From: Blastomussa wellsi
Taxonomy: Eukaryota; Cnidaria; Anthozoa; Scleractinia; Plerogyridae
Assembly (NCBI GenBank): GCA_947652115.1
Contig: OX393569.1
Coordinates: 18,621,139-18,685,138, forward strand
Reading direction: 5' to 3'
Length of the DNA: 64,000 bases
This document shows, one piece after another, positions 29,042 through 40,876 of the stretch. Each line of letters begins with the position of its first letter. Positions within the stretch are counted from its first letter, which is position 1. A program made the position numbers and the translations under genes. The notes under the pieces are model-generated. The model was given only the letters and a program-made list of their open reading frames with translations. It was not told the origin of the DNA and searched no databases.

Positions 29042-32000
29042 CAATATTTCGTTTACCTATTGAACTTTTGGGAAAGAAACCGCTACTACCCAAACTACGT
29101 TTATGTCGACCCGCCTTGAATGGAAACGGAGAAAATTGGAAACGTGTTATCTAGAGGCCAAAACGCTTGTTCTAACATTTCTTTTGCTATAGGGGCAAGG
29201 TTATTTTGGGGGAAAGAAACACTGAGTTTCACGTGAAAGTAATCTGCCATTCGAAAGATAACGACCACGAAATCGAAACACATAATTTCATTTTCAATAC
29301 CTTTTTGTTTGAACGTTTTTGGATTATATCTGGCTCAATTTCACATGCAGGAATTCGAACTGTAAAATTTCTCACGCTCAATAGCTATCTAAGTGCCCAG
29401 TCAAACAACATCGCGTGTGTAAATTGTCTAAGCTGTTTACTGTTTAAAATTAAATTAAATTGCAAAAACTGCGTGCTCTGTATGACGTTCTCCAAACAAT
29501 ATGTGCCCTTTCCATTGTCGTGTACACGTAGCCTTGCGAAACGTGAGTTCACGTAGTCATAAAACCAGTGGAAATGAAGAACAAAATCTTTAAAAACGCC
29601 GAATGCATGACCAAAACCACATTCATCCAGACCAATTTCAACAAAAACAAAAGATTAGATTGAAGATTATGCTCTTTTCGAAAATCGTGCGCGCTTGTTT
29701 ATCTCAAGTGGACCTGCAGTTTTAAAATACTAGGCGTGTGAATGGGTGTGCCCGGTACAAACCTGACAGTGCATGATATAAAACTCTGATCACAGGACTA
29801 AAAGCGCATTCATCCAAAACTAAAAGTGTGTTGCGTTGAATCTTTAAATAAAGTGTGCTATCTTCATCTCAATAAACATGCATACTTAATTTTAACAGCA
29901 GGTTCAAAGATAAACGAATTTCTTGTTACCGCATCGATCGATTATTTTGTCGGACAAAAACAATCGATTTATTTATAGGAACCTAATCGATCATACAGTT
30001 TGTCTTGCAATGCAAGATGACAAACTAGCATACCATGGTATCTGTTTTACAGCACGCACTGTTGCAAATTGTGAAAAATAAGTAAATTACCCAAAGCGCA
30101 TTCACCGATCCAAGCTTAAAATTACAGGGACCACTAAACACCGAATTAGCTTTAATAGTCTTCTTGAACTATTAAGCTGCATTATATTTTTGTTTACCTT
30201 TTGCATCATGGCTAAGTAGAAAAGCCGCTATTTTTCTGATCTTGGAGTATTCATGTGACTCTGACCTTGGCGTTTCAAAAGAAGGGTCAATGTTGCCCAA
30301 ATGATTGATTATTACTGTATATATGAGCCATCGCAAGATTTTCCGTTTTGGCGTTTGGCCTGCACACAATGTCTCTTTCTTAAGTGTCGTTTGCAATAAC
30401 TTCGTAACCTTTCTGTTTGGTTCTAACTTCCAAATTAGCCGCATACTTAAATATGACTGGGTTTTATTCAAAATACTGCACGTGTTACTGAAACGTTTTA
30501 TCTAAAGAAAAACCTTTAATTGAAGGATCGTTTCCACTCGATGACCGGCTTGAAACAATGCAAGAGGAATTCATCTTAGTTTTGTTTAATTTTAATACTT
30601 ATATATAATATCTTCTATGAAATCCTTTTAACATTGTCGGTAGCCTGGAACACCTTTAAACTGAATTAAATAATGAGGTGAAATTAGCCATGAGGACGTC
30701 TCTGGTATGAAATCGAATTGCACAAGGACAGCGAAGGCGTTAACTATACGGAAATAAGCAAGAAAACAATTATAAATTAATTGTTGACTTTGTTTCGTTT
30801 GTTCTCTTGACTTTTACCTTGTAAATTGTTTATAGTAATATAAAAACTGCTAGCGCAAGAAGCGCCGCGAGCAAAAAATGTTAAAGGCGTCACGTACAGA
30901 TGGAAAGGAATTCGGAGAGCTAATATTAGAAACAGGAAATGAAAACTGCTAACATTAACGTATAACACACGCGGTCAAGGTCAGCCTGGTTTATTGCGCG
31001 TGACATTCCGGTTTATTACATAGCTGTTGACAATGGAGTTTAGGAAACTGTAAACGAAGGATAAAATTCTTCACGGACCGTCACGGATTCAGCTAAATCC
31101 AGTGGGACCACCGGATCATATACATAGGCCAGCGTAGGAGACCCCCATAAAGTTACCGAAAGAAAAAGAAGATCACAGAACAAGAAAAAGAACTGGCTCT
31201 TTCAGTGAAATCTTACTATCTTTCGTGTACGTGCAAAGAATTTATTAAAAATACAATTAAGCTTGTGTAGCCACAGTGACTGTCTTCCACCCCGAAATTA
31301 ACCGTCATTTTTTTATGAGGAAGCATTTGTGCTTAGACTTGCGTCGGTTGATGCTTGAGGCGCAGACTAGAAAAAGCAATTCCAAGGATCACCACGACAG
31401 AACACTGCTGAGGAAGATATCAACTGAAAGATGGACCGCGAACAACAAACAGTTTCCCACAAGAAGCGACGTCTTTAAAAGGGTTCCCTCTAAGACCTAA
31501 CTGGCGCTTGCTCATATCACGCGTCTTTTGCAAATGAATTTGATGAATAACATGTTTCGCTTGATATCTTTAATTTACAGCCATGCTTTAAATACTCGAG
31601 AACAGGTATTCTGGACTGCCTTGTTGTTCTGAACCGCCTTAATTCATGCTGTCAGTACAATCGGAAATTAATGTATCATCAGCTCGCATTTTACACTCCT
31701 CGCTATTGAAAATTACTTACATTAGATGTTTCTTTGTGCAGATTTTATAGTCAAAGTGAATAAATTGCGCCACCTCAAGAAGCCTGCATTCTACATCAAA
31801 TCTTTTAGATGCACCTATCGATCGCGTTAAAGCTCGCTGATGTGCATATACCCATTCCAGCAGTATTCTTTTACTCTTGTGCCCTATTCAACCTAGAAAT
31901 GTGGGTATCGTATTATCTGTAGAGCTTGATATATGGTTATTTCGCCGCCTTTGGCGCTCTTTCTGTTCTCTTCAAAAAAATCCAGTAAAGTCAGTAAATA

Positions 32001-35000
32001 GCCTTTGGAAATTCACAGATTTGTAAGACTCTGGTATCGGTTTTGTTGCATGGGCGGGGCTGATGCAAACACAGACACCCATGTAGTGCAATATAAAGAT
32101 TGCGTGCCAAGTGTCGCCCAGTATAATCACATTACTTTGTCCTGCCTTTTCATGTACCACTCAGCAAATTGCTTTCCAAATTCTACAAGGAATTATAAAC
32201 GTTTCCATGTGTGAGGTTAAGTATGCAACGGTTTTAATTAGTTTGGTGATCATAATGATCATTTATCGATGGAGAATCCTATCTTTATATGGATATGCCC
32301 AAAAATCAGATGGCACGCATGCAGGCACTTCGTGAGCAAACGCAGCTGGACTTGTTGAGAACTTTGCTACCAGTTGGCATGATGGCGGGGTGTTGAAGGA
32401 AGCGGCATGGCTGAATGGAAGGCGGGAGTAGATGATAAGCTATGATAGCCATTTGCCGGCCATCGACTTGTTCTAGGGCTAATGGCCTTGTTCTCAGTTT
32501 ATTCAATTCGTGTGAGTCGATAAATGTGAAAACAATTGCGCATTCTTGACCGCACACTGATCATGCCAAAAAGAATATTGTTGTTACTTCTTTGGATTCC
32601 GTGTGAGTTCTATTTCTTCAGTCTATTTTGGTACACACACAATGCACTATCCGAGCAATACTTAGAATGTCAAGGGTTCTTTTCATGAGCTAAACTTCCT
32701 TTTATAAGACACTCACTGCCGCCGGTATATTTTCTTTACACTTCTTGCCAATATATACCAGGCGGCATATTCCCGCTAATGCTTCAAGTGCATAGGTGGG
32801 TAATCCTTCACAATCAGTACCCGGGTTCAGTTATTCTTCTTCTATGTTGGTAGTACTTAAACCGCTATTTGACACTCCCAAAAAGTGCAGATCTGGCGCG
32901 AGTTTCTTGAAAGTCCCGAAGACATTGTGGGCCCGATTTCTATCAATTTTTATCAAATGGCAGTAACACATTGGGCCGCAAACCGGTCCTTAATGTTATA
33001 TAAACGCACAATTTGATTTCCCACTTTCAAAAATTTACAAACAGTGGAGCTCTTTTAGTAAACATTTTTGAACAATACAGCTTTTTGGGCCCGAGATGTC
33101 TTCTGTAAACGCATGCCGGCCTCACCTGACTTAAGAATGTATAGCAACTAAGTTCAGACCCTAACCTTAACAGCGAAAAATCATACCCTTTGGCCAAATG
33201 CCCCTCACAGAAGAGTTTTAAATTCGGGCGAGATAGCAGTTCTCGTAAGGTCTCACATGAATGGCTTGCGACGCATTGAGAGGAGAATAGAACAAACAAC
33301 AGGAACAATGCCCCTAGCCCCTAAAACAATAGCAACTGTTGCCAGTAGAATTACAAGCTTAGGAGAGCTGTTACCCTACCGTCAAATTCTTTTAGTTCAT
33401 AGGTATATTTTAGCATTTATCAAAATGGAATGGCTAATGCATAAAGAACGGAATTGTTTCTTTAAAAGAAGGGAGACAGAAATCAGCACCTTGCCGAGAT
33501 AATAAGCTACTTGTCGCGCCACGTTCACCTTCGACCGGTTAACTAAATAGAGATAATTCAATTATCCAGATAAGGATAAACGTATAATCAGTCACGAAAG
33601 GGATTGGGATAGAACAAAAAAGAGCCAAGCTTTACGACCCTAGTGGTCCTTAACGAATGGGGGTATAAATTAACTCGACTCCTTAGAGGGGCTTGGTCAC
33701 AATGTTCAATAAACTGAGAGGACACGAAGATGGCTTTGAAAGAGGAAGAGTAGTAAGGATTGTATTGGACAAACTTGAAAATTAAGGCGAAAAGTTTCAA
33801 GATTGGTCAACCGTAACAAGCTTATTTAATTGTCGTAAGAAATTTTGTGGTAAAATCAATTAACACGTTCTAATTGAAGATTAGTCAGTTATGTGGATAA
33901 GGAAGAAAAGATATCATTAGCACGAGTCGATCACGAAACAAAAATTTCAGGCAATACCAAAGACTTACGAAAAAGTCTCGAAAGAGAATGTCTCAAAAGA
34001 CTGAATGCCATGATTTGAGCCAAGCACCAGAAAAGGCAACCCAAAAAAGGTTCGAACAGATCAACATCACTGATTAGACGAGAAATTAACCCTTTCAGTT
34101 GAAAAGGTCTGGCATTGTCGCGACTGCAACTTTTCTTTACATTTAGATTCCGCGGTCAATTAAGCTAGCTCCAATCCTGGATGAACTAAGAATGTATACC
34201 CTCTAAATGCTGCTAGCTCCACAAAAAGGTCCACAAAGAACCACATGGGCCTCATTCGCGTGGCGGCCATATTGGCCACAGACAATAGATTTCGTACGCC
34301 AAGCCTCAAGTTGAAATGTTTGGGAACGAGTTACCGCGTGGCAAAACAATACTTTTCAATCCCTCGAGACTCAACATGGCCGCCGATTAAGGCCCATGGA
34401 AAACAGCTACTGGGATATTGAAGTATGCCGTTGCTGCTGAAAATAATCAAATTAATTTTATAGGTTTTTGTTCTTTGGCTTACGCTGTGACAATGATCCT
34501 TTATTTGTAGGTTCAACAAACTAATAGTAAAGATAATTCAGGAGCTCATAAATTAATCCCAACCCAGAGTCCAAGCTTAACAACGTATTCAAACTGTCAA
34601 ACTGTATGATGTTGAGGCACCTAGCAACAGCATAATTAAAACCAATAAATGTATGCGGACATCCGTCATGCACTTCGATTGCCCCTAGCATAGAACGTTT
34701 GCAAATAATACACCAAGGCGAACTTGCACTTCCTATTCAGCTGGACTTTAAATCTAACGGCATAAAACCCCCATGGTCAAAGTGTACACTGAATGGGTAC
34801 ATGTTGAGAGTTAATCGCCCACTCCAGTTATCGCTCTCCCACGCTTACAAGAGGCGGAACTATAATGTGTCAAACAAAGGCCAATGTCATCGTAATCGTG
34901 TGAGACTCACTTCCCTTGAGCTGAAACGGCAGTTTCCAATGTAAAGCAATATATAATAACTACCACGAGGGGCCATAAATGGACCCTACATAGGGGTCCA

Positions 35001-37615
35001 TAAATGGTCCCTGTCTCGTGCTTGCTATACCTTACTGTGGGAGGTAGATCACTCAGTTTTCAATGCTCGTTCTCGGAAAGAAACATTCTGTGCTCGCATA
35101 CTCAACGAATAAGAAGTTTTCTAGAAACTGCTCCATTGTTTAACTCGCCTGTCAGGAGTTACGACACAATATGCAGAATTGCGCAATCCGCTTTGAATGA
35201 GTCAGTTTAAACCGGGAACAGCAAAATGAAAAAGGTGGCGATCTATGGCTGGAAAATTCCTTGAAATCCGAAAGACTGCTTACAATCAAAATCACTAGAT
35301 CTAGAGTGATGAAACTGCAGTTAGAAGTTTGAACTCGAAGCAGTTCCATTCTAAACACGTGATCTGAAAAAAATTGTCACCTGATTGGTGTTTGCGATGT
35401 TAAAATAACGGTCGCTTCAAGGCAATGTTATTTAAGCATCGTATTTCCAGACAAAGTCAGAAAACACCCGATATGCATATATATTAAGATTAAAAGAAAG
35501 GCTTTTGGATGGGTTTTGCCCTGTTTTGTAGCAGAGAGTTCTGTATGTACTGTTGGCTTTCTGATAAATAAACAGTGTCCACGTGATAAAAGTTTATAAT
35601 TCACGTGATCTAGATTGGCGCAGCGTGAGACGAAATTTAGCGGCTGCATTTTACCACTCTAATGGTTTTGATAGAAGACTCCCTGGCTGCTATTTTCAAA
35701 CTTTTCTTGGTTTAAATAACGATTGAAAACATGCATTTTAACCACGCATAGTTCCCCAACTGCGCTTCCCATACATAACGGCAACTGTTGCACTTTTATT
35801 TCGTCTGAAAAACACGTGGATTATATAGTCTTATCTGATATGCTTATATCCTTAGTATGTTCAAACAACTATGACGGCCAGACTAAACATTCACTTTTTT
35901 AATGATTCAGACAAGATTTTCCTACAATTTCAGTGTTCCAGCAAATTCCGTAAATTGTTCCAAACATTTTACAGTATACGTCCTGCTTAAGTTAAGAATG
36001 TTGCATGAGCTAATTGAAAAGCCTCCTAAGGGCCACACTAAGAAATTACTAAAGCTCGCGTGTTCCAAAATGGCGCACATGGGACTCACAAGCCCGGCTT
36101 CACTTGACTATCTTCCAGTTGGCAATGCTCAATTTCAAATTACAAATGTCATGATAGCTGTTTGTTTTTAAGAACGGATGCAGTCAAGTACCTTAAACTT
36201 GCATTGTGAAACATTACTGAGCAGGACAAAAGAATTCATCCGCTTCCTGTTTAGGCGACCGAGAATAACGGGACAATTATATTTTTTTGAAAAGAGCGGA
36301 AAGCTCTGTAGGATAAATTTTAATTGTATTTAAATGCATATCAAGGCCAAGGACAAATTTTTACAAGACTCGATTGTTGACGCTCGTTGGTCAAGTGTGT
36401 AAATCAACATGCCGGCTGAGCTGGCAAGACATCAGTCCTACATGAAATAGAACATCTCTTATTTGTTTCGTCTCATTTTTGCTTTTAAGAACATTTTTTA
36501 AGATAAAGATTATTCGAAGACAGACTGAGGGTTTCAAGAAGCAGCCAAGGCGCTCTGAATAGCTGCACACCTAAATGAGAACTATAGCGATAGTTGGGGA
36601 AGTCAAATCTCGGAGATGCAATGAAGACTTTTTTACTCCACCAAATCCCGAGGTTAACAAAAAAGCTCTTATATTCGTTTTTCATTTTCTACTTTAAAAT
36701 TTATCCACCATAACTTCCACTGACGTTTACGTTTCAACAGATAATTCAGCTGTAAGGAATGTCAAAAATGGCCCACATTTTCCTAAATGCCACGGCTCCA
36801 AAATTCCACTGCAAATGGCACTAAGCGAATTAAAACCCAGTGGGTTCTATTTAATTTCAGTATTTTCTTCGTCTGTCTAGCTCTCACGATGTAAAAGCTT
36901 ATTATTTCTACTGCTTTTTATCCAATTATTTCAAAATAGAACGTCGTTGCCCTTGACCGTCACTGATTCATAAGCCTGACTAACAACAAACAAGCTATAA
37001 GGTTGCATGCACGTGGTCTGCCACAAAGCATTTAGGTTCTGAACCCCGCACATTGTGAGATAGTGTTTATCTGCTTTATTTGAGAAGTAACATTAGAAGC
37101 AATGGATAATGAGGTGAACCCTTCTTTTCTTTCAGCCCATACATGACCATATGTTGTAACACAAATTACATTCCACTTCAGCGGACTCGACAGCCTTCGA
37201 CGACGCAGAAAGGGCTGAGGCGACAAATGTTCCGTTTAGCACACGTTCCGATTTCAAAAGCATTTAGTCATACCGATGCTCAGAATAACTTCAGTTCCCT
37301 AGGAGTTAAAGGTTTCCCAATGTACCAGTATCAAATAATATTTATTTCCTCTTCTTTGTCATTGGCAAATCAGTTTCATTGACATCAAAAGTCTATTTGC
37401 GTGCCTGAGTATGCAAACAAACAAAAAAAGATGAGTGACCATCGTCAATGAAACGCATACTGACTCCTTGTGCTTGTGAAATATTTTTCTTTGTTAACAG
37501 TATTACGACCTGCTAAACTCTCAACAAATGACCAGATGGACTCTTAAGGGTTCATCAACGTACACATTCTCGTAACAGGATTCTATTCATTTCGTTTTGC
37601 ACTAGTTGAGATAAT

Positions 37616-37641
37616 TATATAATATATATATATATATATAT
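37616..37641. repeat. TA dinucleotide microsatellite
   Basis: Simple alternating TA run, followed by TTTATTTATTT. Confidence 0.8.
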
Positions 37642-39319
37642 TTATTTATTTAAGCATTAAATCTCATTTATAATTCAAAGCTCATGGCATGCACAGTGTA
37701 TGTGCTTAGTCATGTATTGATATTATGACGAGAAATTGAATACTCTTCAGGTACAAAGGGCTAAATGATAGCTCGAAAAGGAAAACAACAAAACAAATAC
37801 CAACACCCCATGTACCCCGGTACAGATCTTCTTCAGCGTTCATACATGTTTACACGCTGCGCTAGTTCTTGAAACACTTGCTTATAAGGCTTTTAATTAA
37901 TTGGGTGTTGATTGGGCTACACGCAATGGACCAGTGAGGACGCTATGAACACTAAATTAATTATATATCAGGCCACCAGTGTCAAACAAGTTCATTGTAG
38001 GCAAAATCGTCACGGATCTTACAGCATTCCAGTCTGGAGTATGGAAGACAGAATGTTAGCAAAGCGGATAAGAATAAAAGATAACAGTTGAAAAGTCGTA
38101 AACCTATTAGCTGCGATTGTTCCTTATTCTAGTATAAACCTAGCGACTGCACTATGACGCAAGCTGCATCGTGAGACCCCACACTGGCACGATCACGCAC
38201 ATAGCGATGCCCTATCAAGATTTTGCAAATTATCTGAGCTTAAACATCGTTCAGTGTAACCGTAGCTGATAAAAGCTTATAAGAAAACCAATATGTGCAT
38301 AAACCTGTTTTGGGCATGCAAGATTTCCAAAAGACAGAAAAGAGTAGAACTGGCTAATTTGTTATGAAAAAGTCACATTTCCAACATTTTCATCACAATT
38401 TTTTTTAATAAATATCTTAAAGTGGTGACATTCAATTCAATAGAAATCTATGAAGCAGACTCTTGACAAATATCTCATCCTTTCTTTTTACTTAGAAGCG
38501 CACTTGTGGCAAAATTTCATAAGAGTTCAGTTCCAGTGCAATACTGACCGAATATGCATGCACGTCGGCTACGAGAAGCGCTTCTGCGTTTAGTGATTAC
38601 AAATATTCCTGGAGTTAATGTCCTTGCGTCAGCGTTTCAATTATTTACTTTGGTTACCACCGCTTAGCACGAAAAGCTGTGTCGCCCCAGTTAGTCAAGC
38701 ACGCTCTCTTAGGTTAAATCATATCACAGCAACTAAATTAACTTAACACTGAGACTGTACTTCAGTGATGTTAAATATAAAACCCTGATGCAATATACTA
38801 AACAGGGAACACTATGATGCGTGTGCTACATATGGCGTGACATCTACTGCCTCGAAAACACCTGGGAAAAATTCTCTTATCCAAACAAATGCTCACCTTA
38901 CTTTATGTCACTGCACTGGAAGGTGCAGATCGTTTACATGTAGTTAAGGAGATGTGCAAACAGACTGTGCTTGACAAAACGTGCCTAAATACTAAAAAAC
39001 ATCCCTCATAGATCTGCCAAAGTGGGCAAACATGCTATGTATCTTAATACTTATTACACACTGATTATGAAAGTTTCTTCGTCGTGCGTCAGTGCTCAAC
39101 TAAAACAATGTGTCTCTCTTTCTCAGTCTTTCAGCCTCCTTAATGTTCTTTTAGCAAAAGCCTGCGATGTATTACGGATTCTAGAGCAGTATTCCGCACT
39201 GACAGTTCTTTAATTATCAACCTAAATGAAACAACTTCATACTGTCGTTGCATTCACTTGCGAATGCAACCGCGTTTTTCGGCCTGCAAGTGTACCGGTT
39301 GTAGTCCTGCAAGTCGTGC

Positions 39320-40876
39320 TCACTGCACAGCTTCAACGTGGATCGTGTACGGTTTAGGACGAACAGTCAAACCAAACTTGTCTTCAATAGGGTCTTCAGT
39401 TCCATTGCGAAGCTTGAGATTCTGCAACAATGTGCCAAGCACCAGGAATAGAACAGATTTGACTAAGCCTTCTGCAGGGCATTTTCTGTCCCCTGCAGAA
39501 AAGGCCAGAAAACACGACGACCTTACAACGCTCTGTTTGTTTTCATCCATGAATCGGTAAGGATTGAACTTGTAAGGTTCCTCAAAGTACTGTGGATCTC
39601 GAGAACAAGCCCATAAGTTGATAAATACGATGGTTCCTTTGGGAAGGGGGTATCCAGCCACGCTGGTGTCGCAGGTTGTGCAGTGGGGTAGGGCAAATGG
39701 CATGAAGCTGCTCATTCGTAAAATTTCAAGTACTGTGGCCTCTAGGAGTGGAAGCTTCTTTCTGTCGTGGAGAGACAGCGGTGAAGATCCTTTCACGAAA
39801 TCTAGTTCTCCCTGTAGTTCGGTCTGGATATCCCGATGCGACACAAGGTAAGCCACAGCCCAGCGAAGGGCGGTGGATAATTTTTCGTATCCCCCGCCGA
39901 AACAATCAGCTGTTATGTTAATCAAGGTTTCGTCGTTAAAGTGATTTCTGGTTGCATCTGCATCTTCGTGAAAGTGTCCGTTTCCAAACTCTAATGCCTC
40001 TTTATCTTTAACTGCCTTTTCTAGTGCCTCATTAAAGGTAGTTACCATTCTGGAAGATAGGTCGTCCAAGGTATTCTGTTTGGCTTCGTTCTTGAGGATG
40101 AAGTAAACTTTCTTGACATAGGCTGTAAGTTCAGCTACAGACTCGTCAAGTTTTTGCACTTGTTTCTTGAAGACCACTTTCATCCATGGCATAAAATCAA
40201 CGCCGTTTCCCACTGCACTATTTTCTATAAAATCAGTTGAGCCGTCCATCATTAGCTGGGCCTTCTTGGCGCAAGTATCTCGAAGCGTGTCTCCGAAAAA
40301 CAAGCAAAACTGCAGACTACAGACCATGAGTTTTATAAGATGAGTGGGATCGAAACGGCTCTCCTCCGAGTTTATGAGACTCTTGATTAGCACGTGTGTC
40401 TCTCTGAGGACAACTTTAGAGAAGTGTTTGTCATTTTCAAGGATGGCTCGCATGGCCAGTTCCGTCGCTCGCTTGTTCTTGAAGTATTTTGGGCCAAATA
40501 CGGGCCACGCAACCGTTCTATCGCCACGGCTAGAAGAGATGAAGCTGTGCAGAGGTGGACGAGTTGAGAAGTCCGAGCCATTCCTGAGCAGGGCCTCTTT
40601 CACAGTATCGATATCGTTAAGAATGACGACCTCTCGGCTGCCAAGCCTCATGGAAAACACTCTTCCGTATTGTTCGGCGAGCTTTGTGACGTTCTTGTGA
40701 GGAGCTGATCCGAAGAGAAATATATTCCCAATAACAGGAACGCTCCACGGACCAGGTGGTTTCCTCCTGTCTGATGGCCTGGCGTTTCTTAAAAACAGCA
40801 AAACAACCAAGACAGCAATAGCAATTATCGAAAAGGAATGTTCCGCAAAAGTGTCTGCGAGGTATGCCCAGTGCAT
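39320..40876 (-). CDS. Cytochrome P450 (CYP2-clan-like), single exon, atypical I-helix
   Basis: Complete 518-residue ORF from the ATG at 40876. Membrane anchor at residues 16-29, then the Pro-rich hinge RKPPGPWSVPVIGN (38-51), so an endoplasmic reticulum enzyme of normal length. Present: K-helix E384-I-L-R387; PYRF (439-442) in place of PERF; heme loop FSAGDRKCPA (459-468) with ligand Cys466. Odd: the last Gly of the heme consensus is Ala468. The I-helix, normally A/G-G-x-D/E-T-T/S, reads G-G-Y-E-K-L (328-333), so the oxygen-activating Thr is Lys332. The C-helix Trp of WxxxR appears to be Phe132. Overall it resembles CYP1/CYP17/CYP2-type monooxygenases. Substrate is unknown, probably a steroid, fatty acid or xenobiotic if it is a monooxygenase at all. 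It has no introns, unlike most animal CYP2-clan genes, so a retrogene or cnidarian intronless lineage is possible. Confidence 0.9.
   Translation of the reverse strand: MHWAYLADTFAEHSFSIIAIAVLVVLLFLRNARPSDRRKPPGPWSVPVIGNIFLFGSAPHKNVTKLAEQYGRVFSMRLGSREVVILNDIDTVKEALLRNGSDFSTRPPLHSFISSSRGDRTVAWPVFGPKYFKNKRATELAMRAILENDKHFSKVVLRETHVLIKSLINSEESRFDPTHLIKLMVCSLQFCLFFGDTLRDTCAKKAQLMMDGSTDFIENSAVGNGVDFMPWMKVVFKKQVQKLDESVAELTAYVKKVYFILKNEAKQNTLDDLSSRMVTTFNEALEKAVKDKEALEFGNGHFHEDADATRNHFNDETLINITADCFGGGYEKLSTALRWAVAYLVSHRDIQTELQGELDFVKGSSPLSLHDRKKLPLLEATVLEILRMSSFMPFALPHCTTCDTSVAGYPLPKGTIVFINLWACSRDPQYFEEPYKFNPYRFMDENKQSVVRSSCFLAFSAGDRKCPAEGLVKSVLFLVLGTLLQNLKLRNGTEDPIEDKFGLTVRPKPYTIHVEAVQ

Larger units (their letters stand above)
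25897..39319. other. 13.4-kb stretch with no recognisable gene
   Basis: Scanned on both strands: open frames are all about 100 codons or less, AT-rich, and show no domain or clear exon pattern. It holds homopolymer G/C tracts (28397-29041), a TA dinucleotide run near 37616-37641, and scattered CpG-rich and palindromic spots. Distal enhancers or long noncoding transcripts cannot be excluded. Confidence 0.5.

Noticed and set aside
34970..35020. Palindrome around CCATAAATGGACCCTA
   Set aside because: The arms mismatch in the centre of the word and the hairpin is short; could be chance.
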